From Hydrangea macrophylla (taxonomy: Eukaryota; Streptophyta; Magnoliopsida; Cornales; Hydrangeaceae), in the NCBI GenBank assembly GCA_033977485.1, contig CM066993.1, positions 27,828,001-27,892,000 on the forward strand: a DNA stretch of 64,000 nucleotides, read 5' to 3'. The position numbers were made by a program, and so were the translations under genes. A model generated the notes under the pieces. It was given only the letters and a program-made list of their open reading frames with translations, was not told the origin of the DNA and did no database searches. Of this stretch, positions 10,491-23,500 are shown piece after piece; position 1 is the first letter of the stretch, and each line of letters begins with the position of its first letter.

Positions 10491-11289
10491 GGAGTCTTTA
10501 CTCAAAGAATCACAGCTTCGTCATGAAGAACTGAAAGCGTTACGGAGTACAAGAACATCCATTTCGTCACGAAGAACCGAAAGGAGTCTTTACTCAAAGA
10601 ATCACCGCTTCGTCACGAAGAACTGAAAGCGTTACGGAGTACAAGAACATCCATTTCGTCACGAAGAACCGAAAGGAGTTTTCACTCAAAAATCACCGCT
10701 TCGTCACAAAGAACCGAAATCGTTACGGAGTACAAGAACATCCATTTCGTCACGAAGAATCGAAAGGAGTCTTTACTCAAAGAATCACCGCTTTGTCACG
10801 AAGAACCGAAAGCGTTACGGAGTACAAGAACATCCATTTCATCACGAAGAACCGAAAGGAGTCTTTACTCAAAGAATCACCGCTTCGTCATGAAGAACTG
10901 AAAGCGTTACGGAGTACAAGAACATCCATTTCGTCACGAAGAACCGAAAGGAGTCTTTACTGAAAGAATCACCGCTTCGTCACGAAGAACTGAAAGCGTT
11001 ATAGAGTACAAGAACATCCATTTCGTCACGAAGAACCGAAAGCAGTCTTTACTCAAAGAATCACCGCTTCGTCACGAAGAACCGAAAGCGTTACGGAGTA
11101 CAAGAACATCCATTTCGTCACGAAGAACTGAAAGCAGTCTTTACTCAAAGAATCACCGCTTCGTCACGAAGAACCGAAAGCGTTACGGAGTACAAGAACA
11201 TCCATTTCATCACGAAGAACCGAAAGGAGTCTTTATTCAAAGAATCACTGCTTCGTCACGAAGCACCGAAAGCGTTACGGAGTACAAGA

Positions 11290-13319
11290 ACATCCATTTC
11301 GTCATGAAGAACCGAAAGGAGTCTTTACTCAAAGAATCACCGCTTCGTCACGAAGAACCGAAAGCGTTACGGAGTACAAGAACATCCATTTCGTCACGAA
11401 GAACCGAAATGAGTCTTTATTCAAAGAATCACCGCTTCGTCACGAAGCACCGAAAGCGTTACGGAGTACAAGAACATCCATTTCGTCACGAAGAACCGAA
11501 AGGAGTCTTTACTCAAAGAATCACCGCTTCGTCACGAAGAACCGAAAGCGTTACGGAGTATAAGAACATCCATTTCATCACGAAGAACCGAAAGGAGTCT
11601 TTACTGAAAGAATCACCGCGCTTCGTCACGAAGAACCGAAAATGTTACGGAGTACAAGAACATCCATTTCGTCACGAAGAACCGAAAGGAGTCTTTACTC
11701 AAAGAATCACCGCTTCGTCACGAAGAACTGAAAGCATTACGGAGTACAAGAACATCCATTTCGTCACGAAGAACCGAAAGGAGTCTTTACTCAAAGAATC
11801 ACCGCTTCGTTACGAAGAACTGAAAGCGTTGTAGAGTACAAGAACATCCATTTCGTCACGAAGAACCGAAAGCAGTCTTTACTCAAAGAATCACCGCTTC
11901 GTCACGAAGAACCGAAAGCGTTACGGAGTACAAGAACATCCATTTCGTCACGAAGAACCGAAAGGAGTCTTTATTCAAAGAATCACCGCTTCGTCACGAA
12001 GAACCGAAAGCGTTACGGAGTACAAGAACATCCATTTCGTCACGAAGAACCGAAATGAGTCTTTACTCAAAGAATCACCGCTTCGTCACGAAGAACCGAA
12101 AGCGTTACGTAGTATAAGAACATCCATTTTGTTACGAAGAACCGAAAGGAGTCTTTACTGAAAGAATCACCGCGCTTCGTCATGAAGAACCGAAAACGTT
12201 ACGGAGTACAAGAACATCCATTTCGTCACGAAGAACCGAAAGGAGTTTTCACTCAAAAATCACCGCTTCGTCACAAAGAACCGAAAGTGTTACGGAGTAC
12301 AAGAACATCCATTTCGTCACGAAGAACCGAAAGGAGTCTTTACTCAAAGAATCACCGCTTCGTCACGAAGAACCGAAAGCGTTACGGAGTACAAGAACAT
12401 CCATTTCGTCACGAAGAACCGAAATGAGTCTTTATTCAAAGAATCACCGCTTCGTCACGAAGCACCGAAAGCGTTACGGAGTACAAGAACATCCATTTCG
12501 TCACGAAGAACCGAAAGGAGTCTTTACTCAAAGAATCACCGCTTCGTCACGAAGAACCGAAAGCGTTACGGAGTATAAGAACATCCATTTCATCACGAAG
12601 AACCGAAAGGAGTCTTTACTGAAAGAATCACCGCGCTTCGTCACGAAGAACCGAAAATGTTACGGAGTACAAGAACATCCATTTCGTCACGAAGAACCGA
12701 AAGGAGTCTTTACTCAAAGAATCACCGCTTCGTCACGAAGAACTGAAAGCATTACGGAGTACAAGAACATCCATTTCGTCACGAAGAACCGAAAGGAGTC
12801 TTTACTCAAAGAATCACCGCTTCGTTACGAAGAACTGAAAGCGTTGTAGAGTACAAGAACATCCATTTCGTCACGAAGAACCGAAAGCAGTCTTTACTCA
12901 AAGAATCACCGCTTCGTCACGAAGAACCGAAAGCGTTACGGAGTACAAGAACATCCATTTCGTCACGAAGAACCGAAAGGAGTCTTTATTCAAAGAATCA
13001 CCGCTTCGTCACGAAGAACCGAAAGCGTTACGGAGTACAAGAACATCCATTTCGTCACGAAGAACCGAAATGAGTCTTTACTCAAAGAATCACCGCTTCG
13101 TCACGAAGAACCGAAAGCGTTACGTAGTATAAGAACATCCATTTTGTTACGAAGAACCGAAAGGAGTCTTTACTGAAAGAATCACCGCGCTTCGTCATGA
13201 AGAACCGAAAACGTTACGGAGTACAAGAACATCCATTTCGTCACGAAGAACCGAAAGGAGTTTTCACTCAAAAATCACCGCTTCGTCACAAAGAACCGAA
13301 AGTGTTACGGAGTACAAGA
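11290..13319 (+). repeat. 1,015-bp higher-order repeat, two tandem copies
   Basis: Copy 1 is about 11290-12304 and copy 2 about 12305-13319, with the sequence marker order identical at an offset of 1,015 bp (11 dimers plus three bases). Shared markers include GAAATGAGTCTTTATTC (11404 and 12419), the long B half followed by AAAATGTTACGG, and AGCATTACGG. The CGTTGTAGAG A half and CGTTACGTAGTATAAG are shared as well. The right copy runs into a further 369-bp duplication, so the two events are nested. Confidence 0.8.
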
Positions 13320-13736
13320 ACATCCATTTCGTCACGAAGAACCGAAAGGAGTCTTTACTCAAAGAATCACCGCTTCGTCACGAAGAACCGAAAGCGTTAC
13401 GGAGTACAAGAACATCCATTTCGTCACGAAGAACCGAAATGAGTCTTTACTCAAAGAATCACCGCTTCGTCACGAAGAACCGAAAGCGTTACGTAGTATA
13501 AGAACATCCATTTTGTTACGAAGAACCGAAAAGAGTCTTTACTGAAAGAATCACCGCGCTTCGTCATGAAGAACCGAAAACGTTACGGAGTACAAGAACA
13601 TCCATTTCGTCACGAAGAGCCGAAAGGAGTTTTCACTCAAAAATCACCGCTTCGTCACAAAGAACCGAAAGTGTTACGGAGTACAAGAACATCCATTTCG
13701 TCACGAAGAACCGAAAGGAGTCTTTACTCAAAGAAT
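12999..13736 (+). repeat. 369-bp higher-order repeat, second locus
   Basis: Two copies (about 12999-13367 and 13368-13736) have the same composition as the 369-bp pair at 9.7 kb, including CGTTACGTAGTATAAG and the short B with GAAAGTGTTACGG. Private differences in the second copy are GAAAAGAGTC near 13529 and CACGAAGAGCCG near 13618. The recurrence of this same two-copy pair at four separate loci indicates that the pair was copied as part of larger blocks. Confidence 0.75.
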
Positions 13737-16700
13737 CACCGCTTCGTCACGAAGAACCGAAAGCGTTACGGAGTACAAGAACATCCATTTCGTCACGAAG
13801 AACCAAAAGGAGTCTTTACTCAAAGAATCACAGCTTCGTCATGAAGAACTGAAAGCGTTACGGAGTACAAGAACATCCATTTCGTCACGAAGAACCGAAA
13901 GGAGTCTTTACTCAAAGAATCACCGCTTTGTCACGAAGAACTGAAAGCGTTATAGAGTACAAGAACATCCATTTCGTCACGAAGAACCGAAAGCAGTCTT
14001 TACTCAAAGAATCACCGCTTCGTCACGAAGAACCGAAAGCGTTACGGAGTACAAGAACATCCATTTCGTCACGAAGAACCGAAAGGAGTTTTTATTCAAA
14101 GAATCACCGCTTCGTCACGAAGAACCGAAAGCGTTACGGAGTACAAGAACATCCATTTCATCACGAAGAACCGAAAGGAGTCTTTATTCAAAGAATCACT
14201 GCTTCGTCACGAAGCACCGAAAGCGTTACGGAGTACAAGAACATCCATTTCGTCATGAAGAACCGAAAGGAGTCTTTACTCAAAGAATCACCGCTTCGTC
14301 ACGAAGAACCGAAAGCGTTACGGAGTACAAGAACATCCATTTCGTCACGAAGAACCGAAATGAGTCTTTATTCAAAGAATCACTGCTTCGTCACGAAGAA
14401 CCGAAAGCGTTACGGAGTATAAGAACATCCATTTCATCACGAAGAACCGAAAGGAGTCTTTACTGAAAGAATCACCGCGCTTCATCACGAAGAACCGAAA
14501 ATGTTACGGAGTACAAGAACATCCATTTCATCACGAAGAACCGAAAGGAGTCTTTACTCAAAGAATCACCGCTTCGTCACGAAGAACCGAAAGCGTTACG
14601 GAGTACAAGAACATCCATTTCGTCACGAAGAACCGAAAGGATTTTTCACTCAAAAATCACCGCTTCGTCACAAAGAACCGAAAGCGTTACGGAGTACAAG
14701 AACATCCATTTCGTCACGAAGAATCGAAAGGAGTCTTTACTCAAAGAATCACCGCTTTGTCACGAAGAACCGAAAGCGTTACGGAGTACAAGAACATCCA
14801 TTTCATCACGAAGAACCGAAAGGAGTCTTTACTCAAAGAATCACCACTTCGTCACGAAGAACTGAAAGCGTTACGGAGTACAAGAACATCCATTTCGTCA
14901 CGAAGAACCGAAAGGAGTTTTCACTCAAAAATCACCGCTTCGTCACAAAGAACCGAAATCGTTACGGAGTACAAGAACATCCATTTCGTCACGAAGAATC
15001 GAAAGGAGTCTTTACTCAAAGAATCACCGCTTTGTCACGAAGAACCGAAAGCGTTACGGAGTACAAGAACATCCATTTCATCAAGAAGAACCGAAAGGAG
15101 TCTTTACTCAAAGAATCACCGCTTCGTCATGAAGAACTGAAAGCGTTACGGAGTACAAGAACATCCATTTCGTCACGAAGAACCGAAAGGAGTCTTTACT
15201 GAAAGAATCACCGCTTCGTCACGAAGAACTGAAAGCGTTATAGAGTACCAGAACATCCATTTCGTCACGAACAACCGAAAGGAGTCTTTATTCAAAGAAT
15301 CACCGCTTCGTCACGAAGAACAGAAAGTGTTACGGAGTACAAGAACATCCATTTCGTCACGAAGAACCGAAAGGAGTCTTTATTCAAAGAATCACCGCTT
15401 CGTCACGAAGAACCGAAAGCGTTACGGAGTACAAGAACATCCATTTCGTCACGAAGAACCGAAAGGAGTTTTTACTCAAAGAATCACCGCTTCGTCACGA
15501 AGAACCGAAAGCGTTACGGAGTATAAGAACATCCATTTTGTCACAAAGAACAGAAAGGAGTCTTTACTGAAAGAATCACCGCGCTTCGTCACGAAGAACC
15601 GAAAACGTTACGAAGTACAAGAACATCCATTTCGTCACGAAGAACCGAAAGGAGTCTTTACTCAAAGAATCACCGCTTCGTCACGAAGAACCGAAAGCGT
15701 TACGGAGTACAAGAACATCCATTTCGTCACGAAGAACCGAAAGGAGTTTTCACTCAAAAATCACCGCTTCGTCACAAAGAACCGAAAGCGTTACAGAGTA
15801 CAAGAACATCCATTTCGTCACGAAGAATCGAAAGGAGTCTTTACTCAAAGAATCACCGCTTTGTCACGAAGAACCGAAAGCGTTACGGAGTACAAGAACA
15901 TCCATTTCGTCACGAAGAACCGAAAGGAGTTTTCACTCAAAAATTACCGCTTCGTCACAAAGAACCGAAAGCGTTACGGAGTACAAGAACATCCATTTCG
16001 TCACGAAGAATCGAAAGGAGTCTTTACTCAAAGAATCACCGCTTTGTCACGAAGAACCGAAAGCGTTACGGAGTACAAGAACATCCATTTCATCACGAAG
16101 AACCGAAAGGAGTCTTTACTCAAAGAATCACCGCTTCGTCACGAAGAACTGAAAGCGTTACGGAGTACAAGAACATCCATTTCGTCACGAAGAACCGAAA
16201 GGAGTTTTCACTCAAAAATCACCGCTTCGTCACAAAGAACCGAAATCGTTACGGAGTACAAGAACATCCATTTCGTCACGAAGAATCGAAAGGAGTCTTT
16301 ACTCAAAGAATCACCGCTTTGTCACGAAGAACCGAAAGCGTTACGGAGTACAAGAACATCCATTTCATCAAGAAGAACCGAAAGGAGTCTTTACTCAAAG
16401 AATCACCGCTTCGTCATGAAGAACTGAAAGCGTTACGGAGTACAAGAACATCCATTTCGTCACGAAGAACCGAAAGGAGTCTTTACTCAAAGAATCACCG
16501 CTTCGTCACGAAGAACCGAAAGCGTTACGGAGTACAAGAACATCCATTTCGTCACGAAGAACCAAAAGGAGTCTTTACTAAAAGAATCACAGCTTCGTCA
16601 TGAAGAACTGAAAGCGTTACGGAGTACAAGAACATCCATTTCGTCACGAAGAACCGAAAGGAGTCTTTACTCAAAGAATCACCGCTTCGTCACGAAGAAC

Positions 16701-19190
16701 TGAAAGCGTTATAGAGTACAAGAACATCCATTTCGTCACGAAGAACCGAAAGCAGTCTTTACTCAAAGAATCACCGCTTCGTCACGAAGAACCGAAAGCG
16801 TTACGGAGTACAAGAACATCCATTTCGTCACGAAGAACCGAAAGGAGTTTTTATTCAAAGAATCACCGCTTCGTCACGAAGAACCGAAAGCGTTACGGAG
16901 TACAAGAACATCCATTTCATCACGAAGAACCGAAAGGAGTCTTTATTCAAAGAATCACTGCTTCGTCACGAAGCACCGAAAGCGTTACGGAGTACAAGAA
17001 CATCCATTTCGTCATGAAGAACCGAAAGGAGTCTTTACTCAAAGAATCACCGCTTCGTCACGAAGAACCGAAAGCGTTACGGAGTACAAGAACATCCATT
17101 TCGTCACGAAGAACCGAAATGAGTCTTTATTCAAAGAATCACTGCTTCGTCACGAAGAACCGAAAGCGTTACGGAGTATAAGAACATCCATTTCATCACG
17201 AAGAACCGAAAGGAGTCTTTACTGAAAGAATCACCGCGCTTCATCACGAAGAACCGAAAATGTTACGGAGTACAAGAACATCCATTTCATCACGAAGAAC
17301 CGAAAGGAGTCTTTACTCAAAGAATCACCGCTTCGTCACGAAGAACCGAAAGCGTTACGGAGTACAAGAACATCCATTTCGTCACGAAGAACCGAAAGGA
17401 TTTTTCACTCAAAAATCACCGCTTCGTCACAAAGAACCGAAAGCGTTACGGAGTACAAGAACATCCATTTCGTCACGAAGAATCGAAAGGAGTCTTTACT
17501 CAAAGAATCACCGCTTTGTCACGAAGAACCGAAAGCGTTACGGAGTACAAGAACATCCATTTCATCACGAAGAACCGAAAGGAGTCTTTACTCAAAGAAT
17601 CACCGCTTCGTCACGAAGAACTGAAAGCGTTACGGAGTACAAGAACATCCATTTCGTCACGAAGAACCGAAAGGAGTTTTCACTCAAAAATCACCGCTTC
17701 GTCACAAAGAACCGAAATCGTTACGGAGTACAAGAACATCCATTTCGTCACGAAGAATCGAAAGGAGTCTTTACTCAAAGAATCACCGCTTTGTCACGAA
17801 GAACCGAAAGCGTTACGGAGTACAAGAACATCCATTTCATCAAGAAGAACCGAAAGGAGTCTTTACTCAAAGAATCACCGCTTCGTCATGAAGAACTGAA
17901 AGCGTTACGGAGTACAAGAACATCCATTTCGTCACGAAGAACCGAAAGGAGTCTTTACTGAAAGAATCACCGCTTCGTCACGAAGAACTGAAAGCGTTAT
18001 AGAGTACCAGAACATCCATTTCGTCACGAACAACCGAAAGGAGTCTTTATTCAAAGAATCACCGCTTCGTCACGAAGAACAGAAAGTGTTACGGAGTACA
18101 AGAACATCCATTTCGTCACGAAGAACCGAAAGGAGTCTTTATTCAAAGAATCACCGCTTCGTCACGAAGAACCGAAAGCGTTACGGAGTACAAGAACATC
18201 CATTTCGTCACGAAGAACCGAAAGGAGTTTTTACTCAAAGAATCACCGCTTCGTCACGAAGAACCGAAAGCGTTACGGAGTATAAGAACATCCATTTTGT
18301 CACAAAGAACAGAAAGGAGTCTTTACTGAAAGAATCACCGCGCTTCGTCACGAAGAACCGAAAACGTTACGAAGTACAAGAACATCCATTTCGTCACGAA
18401 GAACCGAAAGGAGTCTTTACTCAAAGAATCACCGCTTCGTCACGAAGAACCGAAAGCGTTACGGAGTACAAGAACATCCATTTCGTCACGAAGAACCGAA
18501 AGGAGTTTTCACTCAAAAATCACCGCTTCGTCACAAAGAACCGAAAGCGTTACAGAGTACAAGAACATCCATTTCGTCACGAAGAATCGAAAGGAGTCTT
18601 TACTCAAAGAATCACCGCTTTGTCACGAAGAACCGAAAGCGTTACGGAGTACAAGAACATCCATTTCGTCACGAAGAACCGAAAGGAGTTTTCACTCAAA
18701 AATTACCGCTTCGTCACAAAGAACCGAAAGCGTTACGGAGTACAAGAACATCCATTTCGTCACGAAGAATCGAAAGGAGTCTTTACTCAAAGAATCACCG
18801 CTTTGTCACGAAGAACCGAAAGCGTTACGGAGTACAAGAACATCCATTTCATCACGAAGAACCGAAAGGAGTCTTTACTCAAAGAATCACCGCTTCGTCA
18901 CGAAGAACTGAAAGCGTTACGGAGTACAAGAACATCCATTTCGTCACGAAGAACCGAAAGGAGTTTTCACTCAAAAATCACCGCTTCGTCACAAAGAACC
19001 GAAATCGTTACGGAGTACAAGAACATCCATTTCGTCACGAAGAATCGAAAGGAGTCTTTACTCAAAGAATCACCGCTTTGTCACGAAGAACCGAAAGCGT
19101 TACGGAGTACAAGAACATCCATTTCATCAAGAAGAACCGAAAGGAGTCTTTACTCAAAGAATCACCGCTTCGTCATGAAGAACTGAAAGC
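13673..19190 (+). repeat. 2,759-bp higher-order repeat, two tandem copies
   Basis: Copy 1 is about 13673-16431 and copy 2 about 16432-19190, an offset of 30 dimers minus one base. Both contain, in order, GAACCAAAAG with CACAGCTTCGTCATG, a TATAGAG unit, GAGTTTTTATTC, and GAAATGAG followed by the long B. Then come GGATTTTTCACTC, the CATCAAGAAG variant, CACGAACAACCG with GAACAGAAAGTG, and CGAAGTAC. Few private differences were noticed, such as CACCACTTCG near 14846 against CACCGCTTCG near 17605, and ACTAAAAG near 16578 in copy 2 only. Confidence 0.85.
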
Positions 19191-20589
19191 GTTACGGAGT
19201 ACAAGAACATCCATTTCGTCACGAAGAACCGAAAGGAGTCTTTACTGAAAGAATCACCGCTTCGTCACGAAGAACTGAAAGCGTTATAGAGTACCAGAAC
19301 ATCCATTTCGTCACGAACAACCGAAAGGAGTCTTTATTCAAAGAATCACCGCTTCGTCACGAAGAACAGAAAGTGTTACGGAGTACAAGAACATCCATTT
19401 CGTCACGAAGAACCGAAAGGAGTCTTTATTCAAAGAATCACCGCTTCGTCACGAAGAACCGAAAGCGTTACGGAGTACAAGAACATCCATTTCGTCACGA
19501 AGAACCGAAAGGAGTTTTTACTCAAAGAATCACCGCTTCGTCACGAAGAACCGAAAGCGTTACGGAGTATAAGAACATCCATTTTGTCACAAAGAACAGA
19601 AAGGAGTCTTTACTGAAAGAATCACCGCGCTTCGTCACGAAGAACCGAAAACGTTACGAAGTACAAGAACATCCATTTCGTCACGAAGAACCGAAAGGAG
19701 TCTTTACTCAAAGAATCACCGCTTCGTCACGAAGAACCGAAAGCGTTACGGAGTACAAGAACATCCATTTCGTCACGAAGAACCGAAAGGAGTTTTCACT
19801 CAAAAATCACCGCTTCGTCACAAAGAACCGAAAGCGTTACAGAGTACAAGAACATCCATTTCGTCACGAAGAATCGAAAGGAGTCTTTACTCAAAGAATC
19901 ACCGCTTTGTCACGAAGAACCGAAAGCGTTACGGAGTACAAGAACATCCATTTCGTCACGAAGAACCGAAAGGAGTTTTCACTCAAAAATCACCGCTTCG
20001 TCACAAAGAACCGAAAGCGTTACGGAGTACAAGAACATCCATTTCGTCACGAAGAATCGAAAGGAGTCTTTACTCAAAGAATCACCGCTTTGTCACGAAG
20101 AACCGAAAGCGTTACGGAGTACAAGAACATCCATTTCATCACGAAGAACCGAAAGGAGTCTTTACTCAAAGAATCACCGCTTCGTCACGAAGAACTGAAA
20201 GCGTTACGGAGTACAAGAACATCCATTTCGTCACGAAGAACCGAAAGGAGTTTTCACTCAAAAATCACCGCTTCGTCACAAAGAACCGAAATCGTTACGG
20301 AGTACAAGAACATCCATTTCGTCACGAAGAATCGAAAGGAGTCTTTACTCAAAGAATCACCGCTTTGTCACGAAGAACCGAAAGCGTTACGAAGTACAAG
20401 AACATCCATTTCATCACGAAGAACCGAAAGGAGTCTTTACTCAAAGAATCACCGCTTCGTCATGAAGAACTGAAAGCGTTACGGAGTACAAGAACATCCA
20501 TTTCGTCACGAAGAACCGAAAGGAGTCTTTACTGAAAGAATCACCGCTTCGTCACGAAGAACTGAAAGCGTTATAGAGTACAAGAACAT
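18016..20589 (+). repeat. 1,287-bp higher-order repeat, two tandem copies
   Basis: Copy 1 is about 18016-19302 and copy 2 about 19303-20589, 14 dimers minus one base. Each starts around a TATAGAGTACCAG A half with CACGAACAACCG and runs through GAACAGAAAGTG, GAGTTTTTACTC, TATAAG with TTTGTCACAAAGAACAG, CGAAGTAC, TACAGAG and several short B halves. Copy 1 overlaps the end of the second 2,759-bp block, so the duplication happened inside or after it. Small differences include AAATTACCGC near 18704 against AAATCACCGC near 19991, and CATCAAGAAG near 19128 against CATCACGAAG near 20415. Confidence 0.8.
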
Positions 20590-23500
20590 CCATTTCGTCA
20601 CGAAGAACCGAAAGCAGTCTTTACTCAAAGAATCACCGCTTCGTCACGAAGAACCGAAAGCGTTACGGAGTATAAGAACATCCATTTTGTCACAAAGAAC
20701 AGAAAGGAGTCTTTACTGAAAGAATCACCGCGCTTCGTCACGAAGAACCGAAAACGTTACGAAGTACAAGAACATCCATTTCGTCACGAAGAACCGAAAG
20801 GAGTCTTTACTCAAAGAATCACCGCTTCGTCACGAAGAACCGAAAGCGTTACGGAGTACAAGAACATCCATTTCGTCACGAAAAACCGAAAGGAGTTTTC
20901 ACTCAAAAATCACCGCTTCGTCACAAAGAACCGAAAGCGTTACAGAGTACAAGAACATCCATTTCGTCACGAAGAATCGAAAGGAGTCTTTACTCAAAGA
21001 ATCACCGCTTTGTCACGAAGAACCGAAAGCGTTACGGAGTACAAGAACATCCATTTCGTCACGAAGAACCGAAAGGAGTTTTCACTCAAAAATCACCGCT
21101 TCGTCACAAAGAACCGAAAGCGTTACGGAGTACAAGAACATCCATTTCGTCACGAAGAACCGAAAGGAGTCTTTACTCAAAGAATCACCGCTTCGTTACG
21201 AAGAACTGAAAGCGTTGTAGAGTACAAGAACATCCATTTCGTCAAGAAGAACCGAAAGCAGTCTTTACTCAAAGAATCACCGCTTCGTCACGAAGAACCG
21301 AAAGCGTTACGGAGTACAAGAACATCCATTTCGTCACGAAGAACCGAAAGGAGTCTTTATTCAAAGAATCACCGCTTCGTCACGAAGAACCGAAAGCGTT
21401 ACGGAGTACAAGAACATCCATTTCGTCACGAAGAACCGAAATGAGTCTTTACTCAAAGAATCACCGCTTCGTCACGAAGAACCGAAAGCGTTACGTAGTA
21501 TAAGAACATCCATTTTGTTACGAAGAACCGAAAGGAGTCTTTACTGAAAGAATCACCGCGCTTCGTCATGAAGAACCGAAAACGTTACGGAGTACAAGAA
21601 CATCCATTTCGTCACGAAGAACCGAAAGGAGTTTTCACTCAAAAATCACCGCTTCGTCACAAAGAACCGAAAGTGTTACGGAGTACAAGAACATCCATTT
21701 CGTCACGAAGAACCGAAAGGAGTCTTTACTCAAAGAATCACCGCTTCGTCACGAAGAACCGAAAGCGTTACGGAGTACAAGAACATCCATTTCGTCACGA
21801 AGAACCGAAATGAGTCTTTACTCAAAGAATCACCGCTTCGTCACGAAGAACCGAAAGCGTTACGTAGTATAAGAACATCCATTTTGTTACGAAGAACCAA
21901 AAGGAGTCTTTACTGAAAGAATCACCGCGCTTCGTCATGAAGAACCGAAAACGTTACGGAGTACAAGAACATCCATTTCGTCACGAAGAACCGAAAGGAG
22001 TTTTCACTCAAAAATCACCGCTTCGTCACAAAGAACCGAAAGTGTTACGGAGTACAAGAACATCCATTTCGTCACGAAGAACCGAAAGGAGTCTTTACTC
22101 AAAGAATCACCGCTTCGTCACGAAGAACCGAAAGCGTTACGGAGTACAAGAACATCCATTTCGTCACGAAGAACCAAAAGGAGTCTTTACTCAAAGAATC
22201 ACAGCTTCGTCATGAAGAACTGAAAGCGTTACGGAGTACAAGAACATCCATTTCGTCACGAAGAACCGAAAGGAGTCTTTACTCAAAGAATCACCGCTTC
22301 GTCACGAAGAACTGAAAGCGTTATAGAGTACAAGAACATCCATTTCGTCACGAAGAACCGAAAGCAGTCTTTACTCAAAGAAACACCGCTTCGTCACGAA
22401 GAACCGAAAGCGTTACGGAGTACAAGAACATCCATTTCGTCACGAAGAACCGAAAGGAGTTTTTATTCAAAGAATCACCGCTTCGTCACGAAGAACAGAA
22501 AGCGTTACGGAGTACAAGAACATCCATTTCATCACGAAGAACCGAAAGGAGTCTTTATTCAAAGAATCACTGCTTCGTCACGAAGCACCGAAAGCGTTAC
22601 GGAGTACAAGAACATCCATTTCGTCATGAAGAACCGAAAGGAGTCTTTACTCAAAGAATCACCGCTTCGTCACGAAGAACCGAAAGCGTTACGGAGTACA
22701 AGAACATCCATTTCGTCACGAAGAACCGAAAGGAGTTTTTACTCAAAGAATCACCGCTTCGTCACGAAGAACCGAAAGCGTTACGGAGTATAAGAACATC
22801 CATTTTGTCACAAAGAACAGAAAGGAGTCTTTACTGAAAGAATCACCGCGCTTCGTCACGAAGAACCGAAAACGTTACGAAGTACAAGAACATCCATTTC
22901 GTCACGAAGAACCGAAAGGAGTCTTTACTCAAAGAATCACCGCTTCGTCACGAAGAACCGAAAGCGTTACGGAGTACAAGAACATCCATTTCGTCACGAA
23001 GAACCGAAAGGAGTTTTCACTCAAAAATCACCGCTTCGTCACAAAGAACCGAAAGCGTTACAGAGTACAAGAACATCCATTTCGTCACGAAGAATCGAAA
23101 GGAGTCTTTACTCAAAGAATCACCGCTTTGTCACGAAGAACCGAAAGCGTTACGGAGTACAAGAACATCCATTTCGTCACGAAGAACCGAAAGGAGTTTT
23201 CACTCAAAAATCACCGCTTCGTCACAAAGAACCGAAAGCGTTACGGAGTACAAGAACATCCATTTCGTCACGAAGAATCGAAAGGAGTCTTTACTCAAAG
23301 AATCACCGCTTTGTCACGAAGAACCGAAAGCGTTACGGAGTACAAGAACATCCATTTCATCACGAAGAACCGAAAGGAGTCTTTACTCAAAGAATCACCG
23401 CTTCGTCACGAAGAACTGAAAGCGTTACGGAGTACAAGAACATCCATTTCGTCACGAAGAACCGAAAGGAGTTTTCACTCAAAAATCACCGCTTCGTCAC